Shown here one piece after another: positions 1 through 34,000 of a stretch of 64,000 bases of DNA. Under the pieces are notes generated by a model, which worked only from the letters and a program-made list of their open reading frames with translations, made no database searches and was not told where the DNA came from. This DNA is from Mugil cephalus (lineage: Eukaryota; Chordata; Actinopteri; Mugiliformes; Mugilidae). The stretch is taken from the NCBI RefSeq assembly GCF_022458985.1, contig NC_061782.1:22953672-23017671 (forward strand). Direction: 5' to 3'. The position numbers were made by a program, and so were the translations under genes. The first letter of the stretch is position 1. Each line of letters starts with the position of its first letter.

Positions 1-420
1 TTTAAATGCCCCAGCCTACCTGAGCATTGTTGCTGACCATGTCTATCCCTTTATGACCACAGTGGACCATCTTCTGACGGCTACTTCCAGCAGGATAATT
101 CACCATGTCACAAAGCTCATATCATCTCAAACTGGTTTCTTGAACATGACATTGAGTTCTCTGTACTCTAGTGTCCTCCACAGTCATCAGATCTCAATCC
201 CATAGAGCTCCTTTGGGATCTGGTGGAACAGGGGACTCTCATCATAGATGTGCAGTCGACAAATCTGCAGCAACTGTGTGATGTTATCACGTTAATATGG
301 ACCAAAATTTCTGAGGAATGTTTCCAACACCTTGTTGAAAGTATGACATGAAGAATTAAGGCAGTTCTGAAGGCAAAAGTGGGTCCAACCTTTTACTATT
401 AAAGAGGCCAGTGAGTGTAT
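1..420 (+). mobile_element. Decayed Tc1/mariner-like transposase 3' fragment
   Basis: Translating the plus strand in shifting frames gives pieces typical of the C-terminal half of Tc1-family transposases: a stretch around 180-225 reads like the SPDLNPIE-LW block that contains the last catalytic acidic residue, followed by a terminal region that ends near 350. Stops and frameshifts break the reading frame throughout, so no intact protein is encoded. The 5' part lies outside the window. This is an old, inactive copy. I infer the family from these residual motifs; no terminal inverted repeat is visible because the left end is cut off. Confidence 0.6.
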
Positions 421-1577
421 ATTCCTTATTTCTTTTTTCAGTACAGTACTCTACCTTAAAACAGCCCTCTGTGTAGTTCACAATATTGTCAGAAATGGAA
501 GCTAACATGAAGCTAACACGGCCCTACGGTATATTTAGTCATTTTCTTTGTCATTTCTTTAATAATTTAATCTGACTTTAAAATTGCTCTTAACACAAGA
601 TTATCTACTAACACTGTAAATGTCAGCCGTTCACTGACAGCATATATTAGATTTTTAAGACAGGGTGACCCTTCACTTTCAGGTCAAATTGAACAGGTCA
701 TAACTTAAAGTGAGCATGAACAGCTCTGACCTTATGAGCACGAACATCCCTCTTGCGTCCTAAAATAATCTATTGTTGTGAATTCTCCGCACATATCTGT
801 GCCCGCTCAAATAACTGTAGTCTGAGTAGTGTTTGGCATGATTCGTGGTCTCACATGTTTTGTCATGCGTATACTAAAGTACTCGCTGCAGTCAAATTTG
901 CAATTCGTCCATATGGTCCAATGATGACAGATAACAACGCTGAGGGAACCTGTGTTTTCTGTACATCCACCGTGTCTAAACCAATATGTTCATTTTGGAT
1001 ACTTGCCGATAAATGTTGCTCTTGCGCTGACTAACAGTATCACACAGTGTCATGGCAACATGAGTCTCTGCTCGTGTCTTTTCGTGCACTGAAGTGTGAG
1101 TGTGTAGGAGGCTGCAGGCTGGTAAAGTGGACCTTGAAAGAGTTTAAATCAAATATGTTCCGTATTATACTCATATGTAATGCACTGTGTAGGTTAAGGT
1201 GTGCATGGGAGTGTACTCATGGAAATGCAGTATTTTCATACATGTATGTGTGTAGGTTCATGTGTTAAGGCAAACAGCTTTGTGGTTAGGTGGCGGTGGT
1301 ATGGCTTTTTCTGTCCACTATTGACATTTAAATGTGCTTAAACCAATTGCATAATGTGAAAGTGATTGCTGTTAATCTTGTGTTCATCACAGTTTTCTTT
1401 CAACATACCAAATCATTTGTGAACATATTTTACAGACGAGAAGTAGAACCAATGAATCACAAATCTGACTACTTCTTGTTTATTTTATTAAAGCAATATG
1501 CCACCCATGTGTGAAATTTATTCCCCAGAGTTGAATAAGTGATAAAAAGTGTTTTTAAATCAGTCCAGGCATTGTGC
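421..1577. other. Intergenic, no gene seen
   Basis: AT-rich non-coding sequence. The short open frames at 753-1034 and 1047-1268 have no recognisable domain, no flanking splice signals that would join them, and an amino-acid make-up like random translation. Nothing here is supported as a gene. Confidence 0.6.
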
Positions 1578-1920
1578 TAATCTGGCAGCGCAGCTGTTAG
1601 CTTAGCACAGGTATTGTAATGTAGAGTTGCCAATTAGCCAGTTGTTTGTTTGCAAAAATAAACTGAAGAATTTTCTTAATTACTTCTTGTGACCTGTACA
1701 TTTACATCAAGTACAAATATCAATTAACACAAAGAGATTGCTTAGGGCAGATGTAGACTTGGTACTATATTCTGGCAAAGCAAGGCTGCCAGACGCAAAG
1801 ACATCACGCAGCACCTGAAAACCAGTCACGATGGTGTGTTGACAGTAGTTGGGGGAATTGGCAACTCTACATTACAATGCTTATGCTAAACTAAGGCTAA
1901 CAGCTGCGCTGCCAGATTAA
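1578..1920. mobile_element. MITE-like element with ~60-bp terminal inverted repeats
   Basis: The left end (1578-1635) starts TAATCTGGCAGCGCAGCTGT and the right end (1856-1920) is its reverse complement with a small indel and a few mismatches; both ends run inward to the shared sequence TAATGTAGAGTTGCCAATT. The ~220 bp between the arms have no coding potential. The structure fits a non-autonomous DNA transposon (MITE); I cannot name the family, and no clear target-site duplication is visible. Confidence 0.75.
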
Positions 1921-1927
1921 GACTCTC

Positions 1928-2378
1928 CCTGTGTCCGAAATCGTTCAGTCACTCCATAACCCCTACTCCCTATGTAGGGTTGCACAATATAGTGAGCTCA
2001 ATCCCAACAGCTTTACAATACTACACATATCATCGTTTGATGTGCAGTTAATAACGTCACTGCTGTTGCATCATTATGTGTCAGACTGCTGCGGCTCCAC
2101 TAGTTATCCCATTATAATTTACACATTACTAAAACATGATGATATTGTAAACAAATATATGTGATGTTCATGGAATAAAAAAATATTAGTTTAGTTTAGT
2201 TTTTAGTTTAAAAAAAATTGCAAAAATGTGTCTCACTGCCACTAACGACCATTAACGGCGACAGTGCTAGAGGCGCTATGCTAGCCGTTAGAGGGCATAT
2301 GTATGCTATGTAGGGCATAGAATTTGTTCACTAAGGTTTTGGACACTACAAAGTAGGATAATGAGGATTTTGGACATA
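1928..2378. mobile_element. Possible non-autonomous DNA element
   Basis: The left edge begins with GTGTCCGAAATC and the right edge, read on the other strand, with ATGTCCAAAATCC, giving a short imperfect terminal inverted repeat. The interior is AT-rich and non-coding, with phrases near both ends built on CTATGTAGGG and CACTA that resemble palindromic fish repeats. It lies directly next to the preceding MITE-like element. The call rests only on these short ends, so confidence is low. Confidence 0.35.
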
Positions 2379-5300
2379 GCTATTGCCTGGGCCGATTTAA
2401 AAACATACGATGACCCAACTCACCAGGGTTCAAGCTACGCAATTGTGGTTCAACGTTAGAGCTGTGGATCATGAGAGTCCTTTGAGAAACTACTGTGAGC
2501 TATGGACCTGTTTGGCCTGGCTTCAACTTTTTTTGGACACTCCAATGATGGACAAGGTGTTTGTTTTACCGGAGGCCCTTGAAACGGATCATGTCAACAA
2601 CACTAAGCCCTTGAGCAACATGTGATGGCAAATTGCTAAAGATGGCCAGCCACGCTTATGTGGACTGTGATTTATATTGACATTGTCCTTACAAAGACAG
2701 TAATGATCCGTCTACACTATGAGCAAAGAAAACTACAACTTGTCAGCATTGCAAGCAACATTTTTGCCAAATCTCCATTGAAGTTGAGTGTCACTCAGGC
2801 CCTGGGAGGGATGGAATAGTCATTGACTGTAGATTTAAGATGGCAAATGCAAATGATTGGTTGATGCATCATGGTGAAAGTGGAGTGACAAAAAAAAGCT
2901 AAAGCCCTCTCAACTAACATGTCTCGCCCAACACCTAGGCACAAGTGTTGTACATCAGCTTGTAACTTTATATCGCCGGCTTTCATTGATAATGTACTGT
3001 AGCGTATCGCTCTTGCACTGCTAGCATGATCACACCATCAGACCTGTCCTCCAACATCCTGCATAGCTAGCCACACTGACTGCTTCCTAGCTTTCAAAGT
3101 TTCTTACGGATCAGATTGTTGTATTTTAGCTCTTGGTGGATGGGTGGTTTATTAAATCACCCGCCAAGTACGCTTTTCAAGAACAACTTCTGATATTGAT
3201 TGGTGTAATCGGGTGCTTTACCTTAATGAACCTGTTGTGATTTTCTTATCTTTTTGTATCCTTATATGGAAATTGGCTTCAAAAGATCAGATAACTGTCC
3301 AGATCAGATGTTGTCCAGATATTAACATCCTCTTCCTATACCTTGTGTTTCTAGTGACAACAGAAATCTGTAAATAATCGTTTCCTGCATTCCAGCAATG
3401 ACAGATAAATGGATCAGGCAACACGTTTATTTGCCAGCACACATCCCTGTCAAATCAGTGCATACATACATTCATAAGCATTTATTATATTTATATGCCT
3501 TGTTGTTTGGTGCCATTTGAACACCTTTTACTGAAATTGCTTTTCGGAAAACAGCCAGATTTAAATCCATGGCTTATTGTTAGACATGACAAACATTAAC
3601 ACATATTGCAGATATTTATTTGATTGTGTCCTTAAATGTCCATACTGGCCTTTTGTTCCATCTATCTTTACATTCAGACTGCTACTCATCTATTTATTGG
3701 ACTTGTCACTGCACCAATACTGCCAGTTTCAGATTGTGCATTTAGAGAAAGAAACACATTGTGAGTGACTTGTGCCCGTTTGTCCTTGACTGTATTTTTA
3801 TTTTTCTGAACATCCTTCCAATATTCAGTAATTCAGCCTCCACAGTCTCACCCACACTCTTCCTTCCTCTCTTATAATAAACTGGGTTTGTAAACATAAA
3901 AGATTGATGGCCACCCTCAATGTGGCCAAATGTATGTGGACACGCTTGCTTTTCAGTTGTTTCGGGTGCTTTTAGTCAAGAGATCATTCTTTCAATTCAC
4001 AGTAGTTTTGGTTGTGGACACAGCTTGAGGAAAAGCCATTTCCTGTTTGAACAATATAATTTACCTAGGGGGGAGACCAGGAAGCTGCTTCACATTTTCT
4101 GTCAAAAACAGACTATTTGACTATCTCTTGATATGAAATCATAAAGTAGTTATGAGCATCACTTGATAATACAGCTGATATGTTCCCACTGATAAGGACA
4201 AGACTATAGTATTAAATGTAGTGAAGTAAGAGATTTAATGATACCAAATACAGGTGCTAGTCTCAAATACCAGCACACCTCAGTTATCACATTACTGCTG
4301 TAGTATTCAATGATGTCAACAGTGTCAGCATTCAAAACAAAGGTATATTTCTACTTTTAGCAGAAGTGACAATTATTTTAATGTTAACTGGATTTAAATG
4401 AAATGAATTGACTTATATTCATATTTTACCAAATACATCAAAAGTCAACAGTCTTAAACCACATTCACATATATTAACAAAGTTTTACAACTACCATGAT
4501 AAAATCTTGTGTGTTATCATACGCCTGTTTGTTTTATAACCAGTAGTCTCAGGATATTACTGATTTGAATAAAATCTCTTTTTTGGTTAAAAACATTTTC
4601 CAAAGTGAACACGGCTCTTTTTCTACAGAGAGAACATCCCACTGAGCACATGCAGCGTAATGACCCAAGCTTGTTTCTGATTTAAGGAAATGAGTGTGTT
4701 ACAATTGCTCCGTCGTTACTATTGCCCTCGGTCTTCCTTGCTGTAACGGGGAAATTAGTCAAAACCACACAAAAAATGTTGTACAGTCCAAATTAACATA
4801 ATTAACAGAATTTCTGATCTTGTGGTTAGAAATATCAAGGCTCATTAACAGGTTATTTTATAATACATTCTCATTGGCATATTTACTGAATATACACATT
4901 GTTTTCTGTTTCTCTCTAAATGTAGTGACATTCGTGTTGGGGGAAAAGGGGAACTGTTATTTGTGATTTGTATTTGCATCCTGGAAGGTGGCTCTGTCAC
5001 AGCAGCAGCAGCAGCAGCAGCAGCAGAAAGAGTGCATTCCACTGATTCTTTACGTGGTCTGAACGTGATGTTACCAGGAATAGATCCATTATTGGGGTAG
5101 AGATTCCATCGATGCTAATATCCACACTCAATGCAATACACGGTGTCAGCTGTTTCTTCCTTCATCTAACAGCGGTGCTAGACTGAGCCAGGTCACATCG
5201 TCCTACACCAGTGTCAGCCATCATTAAGTCTCAAAATCTAGTTCCAAAATATAACAGAAAGCCCTGTAATGGTGACGAGCAATTGCATGATCATAGCGAG

Positions 5301-5604
5301 AACGGGCGTGGTCTAATTTAACAGTTCTGCTCTAAGTCGAAGAGCTGAACTGTATTGTGTTGTACCAACACGTTTCTATTATTTTGGCAACCCCCTATTA
5401 GTGAGTGGGTTGAGCTAAACAACAGAAACCTCCAAAATGTTCATGCAGCTGAAGTATCACCTTTCTTACTCTGTTTTCACTAGTGTGCCTAATGAACTGG
5501 CGAGCGAGTGTGTATGAGAGTAATTTTCAGTGTTTCAGCGCATACTTATGGCAGAATACTCAAAAGTGGCCTCATTTGACCGTAATCCTGGTGTGGTTTG
5601 ATTC
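2379..5604. other. Intergenic, no gene seen
   Basis: About 3.2 kb upstream of plcb1. The open frame at 2410-2625 (71 codons) and others are short, match no family I recognise and have no splice context. A (CAG)9 triplet run lies inside at 5000-5026. Nothing else can be supported. Confidence 0.55.
5000..5026. repeat. (CAG)9 trinucleotide microsatellite
   Basis: Nine perfect CAG units in non-coding sequence about 1.3 kb upstream of the plcb1 start codon. On the minus strand the run would read as polyalanine in a 65-codon open frame that has no other support. Confidence 0.9.
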
Positions 5605-5856
5605 ACCCCCCTGCCCCCTCTTAACCGCCCACTCTCTTTCCCTTTGCTCCCACTACCTCTTTCATTCTTTCTCCTCATCTCTTCCCTCATTTCTCTCTTC
5701 TTCTCCTCCTCTCGTTTCTCTCCATCTCTCCCACTCTCCTCTTTCTTTCTCTCTCTACCTCTCCCTGTCGCTCCTGCTCTCCCTCTCTTATCCCTCCCCC
5801 ATCTGTGGGAAGCTGCCGTTGTGCGCATGTCGCCTATGAGTCAATTTGTGGAGGCA

Positions 5857-5905
<49 letters not shown>

Positions 5906-6297
5906 CACACACATATCCTGTCTCCCACGAAGGCATCTGTTTCAGTCTGTCTCTCTGTGAGATGCAGCACCAACACAGGAGAGAGGGGGAGACGAGCAGA
6001 GGGAGGGAAGAAGAAGAGAAGAGGGAGGGTTAAGAAAAGAGAGGTGTGAGTAAGGAAACAGAGCAGAAAGGAGGAGGAGAGAAGAGAGGAAGGAGTGAAA
6101 TTAAAAAATAACAGAATAACAGAAAATAAGAGAGTGAACAGAGAGCAAGCAAAGACCTGATGAGGAGAGGATGCTCCTGCAGCCTGACTTCTGAGGAGTT
6201 TGGGACATGACTGAGATGCAGCATCCCACCATCTGAGCCTGAGCAGCCCCTGTTTGCGTGCACGTGAGAGCGCGTGTGTTAATGTGTGTGTGAAGCC
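5605..6297 (+). promoter_or_regulatory. plcb1: plcb1 promoter / 5' leader region with polypyrimidine-CA-polypurine structure
   Basis: Directly upstream of the plcb1 start codon is a ~190-bp almost pure pyrimidine tract (about 5605-5803), then a (CA)n run (5862-5913), then a ~130-bp purine-rich tract (about 5969-6104). These tracts explain several long but meaningless open frames on both strands. No TATA box is obvious. The start codon at 6298 sits in the context AGCCATGG, a strong initiation context. I infer that promoter and leader lie here from position and composition; the transcription start cannot be read from sequence alone. Confidence 0.5.
5862..5913. repeat. (CA)n microsatellite
   Basis: About 26 CA units with one G interruption near 5899, between the polypyrimidine and polypurine tracts upstream of plcb1. 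Confidence 0.95.
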
Positions 6298-27587
<21,290 letters not shown>

Positions 27588-27839
27588 GGAGAGAGGTGCA
27601 TCAAGAAGTATAATGTCAGCTGTGGAAAGGAGGAAATGAGAAGGAAGCGGGGAGGTTTGAAGGGAGTAAAAGACTGTTATTTTCCTTTTTAATGGAAGAA
27701 TGCTTTAACTGTTTATTTTATTTTTTTATTCCACTATAGCATGCACTTTGCTGTACTTCAGCGTTTAATCACAGCCCATTTAGTCTCATTTTCTGTCATT
27801 GGTTACAGAAACCTAAGAGTTCGTTCTGCATGACAACCC

Positions 27840-27949
<110 letters not shown>

Positions 27950-29929
27950 GACTGTATCTCATACACACACATAGACACTACACAGTCAACGCACATTTTT
28001 CTCAACAAATTCTAAACAACTATTCCTTTGACACATATTTCCCGCTGGGTGAAATGGCCTCAGAGCAGCTCCACTGGAGCAGCTGGGGGTTAATGACTTT
28101 GCTCAGGGGCACCTCACTGGTGGTTAACGAGGCAAAGTCTCCCCCCAGTCTTAAAATCAAGTAAAGTTCCAACTAATGCTGCTTACAGGCCGTACTGGCT
28201 ACCATGTACTTTTAATGCACACACATCTGTCCATTTGGGAAACCTTACTCATATAAACTAACTTTAAAAAGCCTAAAAAAGTCTTTTAATACTCACTAAC
28301 CTCTTAGGGAAATGTCAGAGAACTACGGTTTGCACTTTAAATCAGAAAATATAAGTGGTAAAACTCTTTAATTGTGCACTTGTTTCCACTCATTACTGGG
28401 TCAAGGTGTAATGTGTGATTCTATTAATTACCAAACAACAGTAGCATCAACTTATATCTTCACATGTCTGTAATTTAGAGGTTGCTTATAATTTTTACAC
28501 ATGATTGTGGACTCCTAAGTTTTTCTTAAGGATCAACAACAAAAACTTCACACACTTGACGAAAGAGATAAACTTCATTTTCAACCTTATGGCTAAATCT
28601 GAAATTTCAAACAGTCAAGCAGTGTGGACAGTGGGGAAATGTGCTCATGATGCATTTCAAAATCAGCTATAAGCTGAGATTTATTATATTTATTTATTTA
28701 TTTATTTTAGTGTCATGATTTTATGTTGCTCCCGCATCTAATGTCATGTAATAACTCTAGAGCATATTATCAGGCTCATTGTGTGTGTGCGAGAGAGAGA
28801 GTGTTGTCCACATTAAGACCTGAGCAGGAGTAAAACCCATATCCAGAACACTAAAGAGGCTCTTGACACACTTGGTTTGGAGTAAATAAAGAAGCAAAAA
28901 AAGAAGGATGTTAAGAACTTCTGTTTCCTGTATTTCATGCTGGAAGACGCTTTGATCATTTAGGTCCTGTTTAGGTACTCTGATCTATTAGATGCTTCTT
29001 TATTTACAGACTCATTCATGAGATTTTTGAGAGAAGGTTTCTGGTGAGTGGTTGAAAATCACAGAGACGTTAAAGGGACGGAGTAAGAAAGATTTTGGGA
29101 TTGACTCATATCTAATTTCTGTGTTTCTGACTAATGGCAGCAACAGTCACAAATGATCCGGCCGTCAGAAAGGCCTCAACGTGTGCTGCCACTGCATGAT
29201 CTATTTGTTTTGATGTGAAAGTACACAGTCATCACCCTGATTTATTGGTTGTTACTTAAGCAGCAAGAACTTCTTCAAATGTTTTACTCTGTTGTAAAAA
29301 TGTAAAATGAATGGAGCCCGTCACTCTTTGTACAGTGATCTTCCAGAATTTGTTGGAACATTTTCCACGATGTGTTTTTCCTCTGGACTTATTCCTCTAA
29401 CGCCAAAGCTGCGTTCAACAACCCTCTTTTTTTCTGCTGGGAACCATTTTCTTCAAATTCAAGCCGCTGTTGATTTAGTCTGGACCCAAATTCTTAAAGG
29501 TAGCCTGTAGTTTTTAACGGCAATAAATTGGCTCATTGCTTCATGCTAAGACCTGAGTACCTCATTATTCACTAAATTATCTGATAAATCACTTCTGCAA
29601 AGTGGCTGAAGTTCTCTAGCGAAATGCCTTGTTGAACGCACCCTGGCTTTAGTGGTTATACTGAGCATGCTTTATTGTCTTGGATTTCTCCACCAGTTGA
29701 ATTCTTGGTTTTAATGAATGCTATTTTAAGACAAGGACTATTAAAACATTTGATCTAAACACAAAGTGTTATTAGTTTATATTTGTTACTGTTCTGTATC
29801 TGAGTTACTGCGTTAAGACGGGTGTTGTTATGGAGGAGGAAGCGGAGGAGGAGGGTTTTCAAGCTTTCACACTCTATTATATAACAATTACACACACAGT
29901 TCATGTCAGAGTTAAAACAAAGTCAAAGT

Positions 29930-30070
29930 CTTCTTGAAGATGTTCCACCTAAGTGCTCAGCTCTAAATGGCCGGAGGGGAGTTAGGGTTTTAATTAGGAA
30001 TATCTGTGGGTGGTGCCCACTTGAAACTTACAAAACACTCACCTACAACTGTAGGAATTTGTTCCAATTA
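29930..30070. repeat. Dispersed foldback-family copy (one arm clear)
   Basis: The segment 29960-30020 (CTCTAAATGGCCGGAGGGGA ... GTGGGTGGTGCCCAC) is clearly homologous to the arms of the foldback at 16624-16774. The upstream part (29935-29965) resembles the arm of the repeat at 20091. The second arm here is too diverged to define. Confidence 0.55.
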
Positions 30071-30904
30071 AATTCAGATTAAGGTGTGAATGGAGTCAAA
30101 ACCCCTCTCCGAATGAGGAAAGTGGACGGAATTTTCAGCCATTTACAGCACAGACACTAACGTCTGTGTCAAAACAAGTTCACCCTGCATTCGCACCAGA
30201 GTTATCTGTTTGTTTTTCCACAATGTGATTCTAGTGATAGTTTTATCATTCCTACATGTACAGCTTGAAAATTTGCTTTTACGAACAAAACTTGCAAACA
30301 AACACAAATATTTTTACTTTTTCAAGCTTTTTTTAATTGCGTGAAAAAAGTCTTTACTGATCAACCATGTAAAAAAAATGAACACAAAAATCACTGAAGC
30401 TGCAGGGCTTATGACCCCAGGGTTGGTTCACTGAAGATATGTCAAAGATGTACCATGCGGTTCTTGGAAAACAAAAAACAAAGAAAAGAAAAACATTCTA
30501 TGAGATGTCCTACTATGGAGTCATTTACCTTCTTTTAGCTCTAGCAAGAGACATAAACAGATCTAAAATAAAACTAGTATTGGATTTGAATTCATCAAAA
30601 TAGCATGTTTCTGCAACAACTCTGCTGCCACCTAATGGTCAAATGCGGTAATGAAAACAGAATTGCTGCTTTCGATTGCAGCTTGATCAGAGTGGATTAT
30701 TCATGGAAAGCGAACATCACTGAAATGGTATGCATAGTAAACGACCTGAATGTCGACTAACTTTTAAAGGTAAGTGATAAATATGTTGCTTTATATGCCA
30801 TTTTTTCTATTTTACCCCTGCGGGCTAGTTTTTATTTAAAATTAAATTTTAAAAATAAAAGTTCACTTGTCCCTACCAGTTACCTTTCTTTTTTCCTCCA
30901 GCAG

Positions 30905-31089
30905 ATGGTGCTGTTGAGTCGCATGTGTCCCTTCTCTCTCGCCGTCGAAGAAGAGCTGCAGCCTCTCAGCATCAGCACCAGCAGAGACGTCTCCCTCCTC
31001 TCTCCTCCTCTGCTCTGCTCTCCTCTCCTCTCCTCTCTTCCTCCGTCCACTGCGGTACATCGGCCCGTTTTCCTCACACCCAGCTCGCC
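30905..31089 (+). promoter_or_regulatory. napb: napb 5' leader with upstream ATGs
   Basis: A polypyrimidine tract followed by CAG at 30898-30903 looks like a 3' splice site, so this stretch is probably the 5' part of an exon preceded by a non-coding exon. An ATG at 30905 opens a frame that overlaps the start codon region out of frame. A second ATG at 30925 is in frame with napb. Translation could be tuned by these upstream starts, or a longer isoform made; both are inferences. Confidence 0.4.
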
Positions 31090-34000
31090 ATGGACAACTC
31101 CGGCAAAGAGAAGGAGGCCATGCAGCTGATGGCTGACGCCGACAAAAAGGTCAAGGCGTCCGGATCCTTCCTCGGGGGGATGTTCGGGTAAAAGATGCTC
31201 TTATTCACCTTTCTCTCAGTGTTTACCAGCTCATTTTTTTTTTTTTTTTTTGGTATGGGGGAGGGATCCTTGCACGCAGGGCCCATCACAGCCTGACAAG
31301 TGATTTTCATCACGGAGAAATCTCTACAATGTGTCCTGTATTGACTGTATCATACCAGTAGCCTCTCGAATACCTGATAACGCGCTTTAAGGACCAGATC
31401 CTCCATTGATCCGTTTTATAATTTATCACCTTAATACTCGTATGCTTTATTATATTCATCCCTGTATGAGCTGGTAACTTTCATTATGACGCTGTGTCCT
31501 TTGGAAACATTTATCCAAGGATCCACGGAGCGCTGTTTTATTTTTTATTTATTTTATGTGTGTGTGCCAAAAACATGAGCACAGAGTGCGTGGCCTTCGT
31601 GTCGTGGCCTGACAAGCAAAGAAAACGCAAATGCAATCATCATCTGCTGCTGCTGCTGCTGCTGCTGCGGGAGATGAGCGGTCTCGGATGGTGCGTGAGG
31701 CCGAGTCGAGGATGCAGGGAGGCGGGCAGGACGGATGTGTGGCGATGTGGTGCTGCGGGGGGGTTGATGGACGATGGGAGTGGGCTAGCGGTTTTCATGA
31801 GTGGGAGGGGCGGATGTTTACAAGTGAAATGGAAACACAGAATATTAATTGGATTGCTATTGACTGATGAGTGCTCGCCGTGAAGTGGTCTTTTAGCCTG
31901 GATCTATCTCTCGTATAGATCCTGCAATTGTCAAGTTTAAGCAGTAGCAATCATTAGAGAGTTTTATGTTGTTTTTCAAAAAAAAAAAAAAAAAGCAATT
32001 AATACAGAAATGATTGTAAAATTATTTAAGTAATTTTATTTTAGAAAATTTTGGAAAAAGGAGTTTTGGAGAAAGTGAAATAAGATATGAGAAGATATTA
32101 ATATCAAAGCCCGTACGATGAAGTTAGAAAGCAAAGATACAATTAAACCAATGCTCCTTAATGCTCCGTTAATCTGCCATCAAATCCATATAAATCCATA
32201 TATACGGTATCTTTTAAATCTTTGTCTTCATCAGGAACATGCTACATGTTTGTATGTTATGTGAACCCTCTCCCTGATGATATAATGAGTGGGATCAATA
32301 AATAACACATGTTTAATAATGTACAACATAAGAATGATAAGATAATTCGGGCAGATCCAACTAATATCATCAGTTAAGAAAAAAAGAAGCCATATGACTG
32401 AATAAGTCTTACAGGATATTTAAAAGAGGGCACTGAGTTTTCTCGCCTCATATCCAGACTGGGTGTGTCACGTCTGAGGGCCCTGGACAGCAGAGATTGT
32501 GGGACCATTATCAGGGTCTCGGTGGTGATCAGGGTCGTAGTAAATCAGAACTGTGACCAGGACGCTGATTAGTCAGGGCTTTAAAAACAAGCACTATGGA
32601 AAGGAGCTCTTCGTAATCAAACTAAAAGTTATCATATCTGTTTTCAGCATGTTTATTTAATGAGCTGATTCAGTCGTGGTCACTTTGTAGCCGGTTGTAG
32701 ACCTGCAGCTCCACCTTGGCCACTGTGGTAGAAGGATGGTCTGGAGTCACTCTCTTGGTGACTGATCGTGCTCCAGTAAAGATCCAGTGAAGCCCATTTA
32801 GATCGAAGAGTCGACTCCACCGTCATCTGAGCCGATGGAGTTAAATTAGTTTACAATAAATTGCCTCTGATTGCTTGGAGGACTATCCAGTTATGGGCAG
32901 AGGTTGTTTCCCTCTGTACTGATTGAAACCCCATAATGATGGTGTATTACCAGACTCATATTCTCATAAAAATAGAGGAGACATATAACTGCGCCACGAT
33001 GCCCAGTAGTAACATCATATTGTTTCGAAATGCCTGATGTGCCTGAAGATTTAGAACCACATGGCTTTTATTTGTCAGGGAGGCAACAAAGCCACCAAAG
33101 GTCAAATAATGAAATGAATATCTCCTGTCTGAGGCTTACAAACCACAACACCTCATCACACAACAAGGAAGCTCACCGTTGTTTTGACATGTTGTCCCTT
33201 TGTTGTGGCTTGTTAGCCCCAGGCAGCGTGCAGCATCACTCCTTCATGTTTGATGGGTTTTAATATCTGTGTTGTTGCTTTTCAGTCTTTTATCCACCTT
33301 ATCTATAATAATGCTATTGCCAGGTGGCACTTTTTAAGGGCAGGGATTCGGCTGCTGGTTAACACAGAAAATCATGTTTTGGAAAATTGAAATGATGCAA
33401 AAAATGATTCGGGATAGAAGCAGAGGGAACATCAGATATGAACCAGATGGTCAAATGGGCAGTGTGTGTGTGTTGGTTCTGCAGTTACACATCAGATTTA
33501 TTACTCATGCAAGAGAAAAATAAGAGAAATATTTCAGAGAGGATGCTTTCCTCCTCAGCTGCCCTTTGCTGCCACGTCCTTCTAATGAAAACCCTGCGGG
33601 CTAGTTTGGAGTATTTGTTGGGGCTGCATCATCATGACTGGTTGCAACATGACTTAACAGAAAAAGGGGGCGTTATTTATTTATTCATTTATTTATTTAT
33701 TCTACAATGAAGTCAGACCAAAAGAGCTGATTAGTTCGCTTCTGTTTTTAATGTTTGTGTTACAGCGGGAACCATAAGGTGGAGGACGCCTGCGAAATGT
33801 ACGCCAGAGCAGCCAACATGTTCAAGATGGCCAAGAACTGGAGTGGTGGGTGACACACACAACTGCCACACGTGTAGAGGCGTCACATTCACGTCGATTA
33901 CTACACAACACAGATAAACAAACGCCCACACAAGACGCCTACACGCGGACACGCGTGTGCTTCAAACATAATGAGTGATGTGAGTCCACAGAAACCAGCG

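Noticed and set aside
2410..2625. 71-codon open frame upstream of plcb1
   Set aside because: No recognisable family, no splice or promoter context; length is within chance expectation.
4845..5042. Minus-strand frame with a polyalanine run
   Set aside because: It is produced by the (CAG)9 repeat; no other support.
30925..31191. Calling the longer napb start as the main one
   Set aside because: Weak start context and no similarity to SNAP N-termini; the ATG at 31090 matches the family start MDNSGKE.
31494..31883. 129-codon frame in napb intron 1
   Set aside because: Driven by the CTG repeat and GC-rich sequence; no domain and no splice sites linking it to napb.
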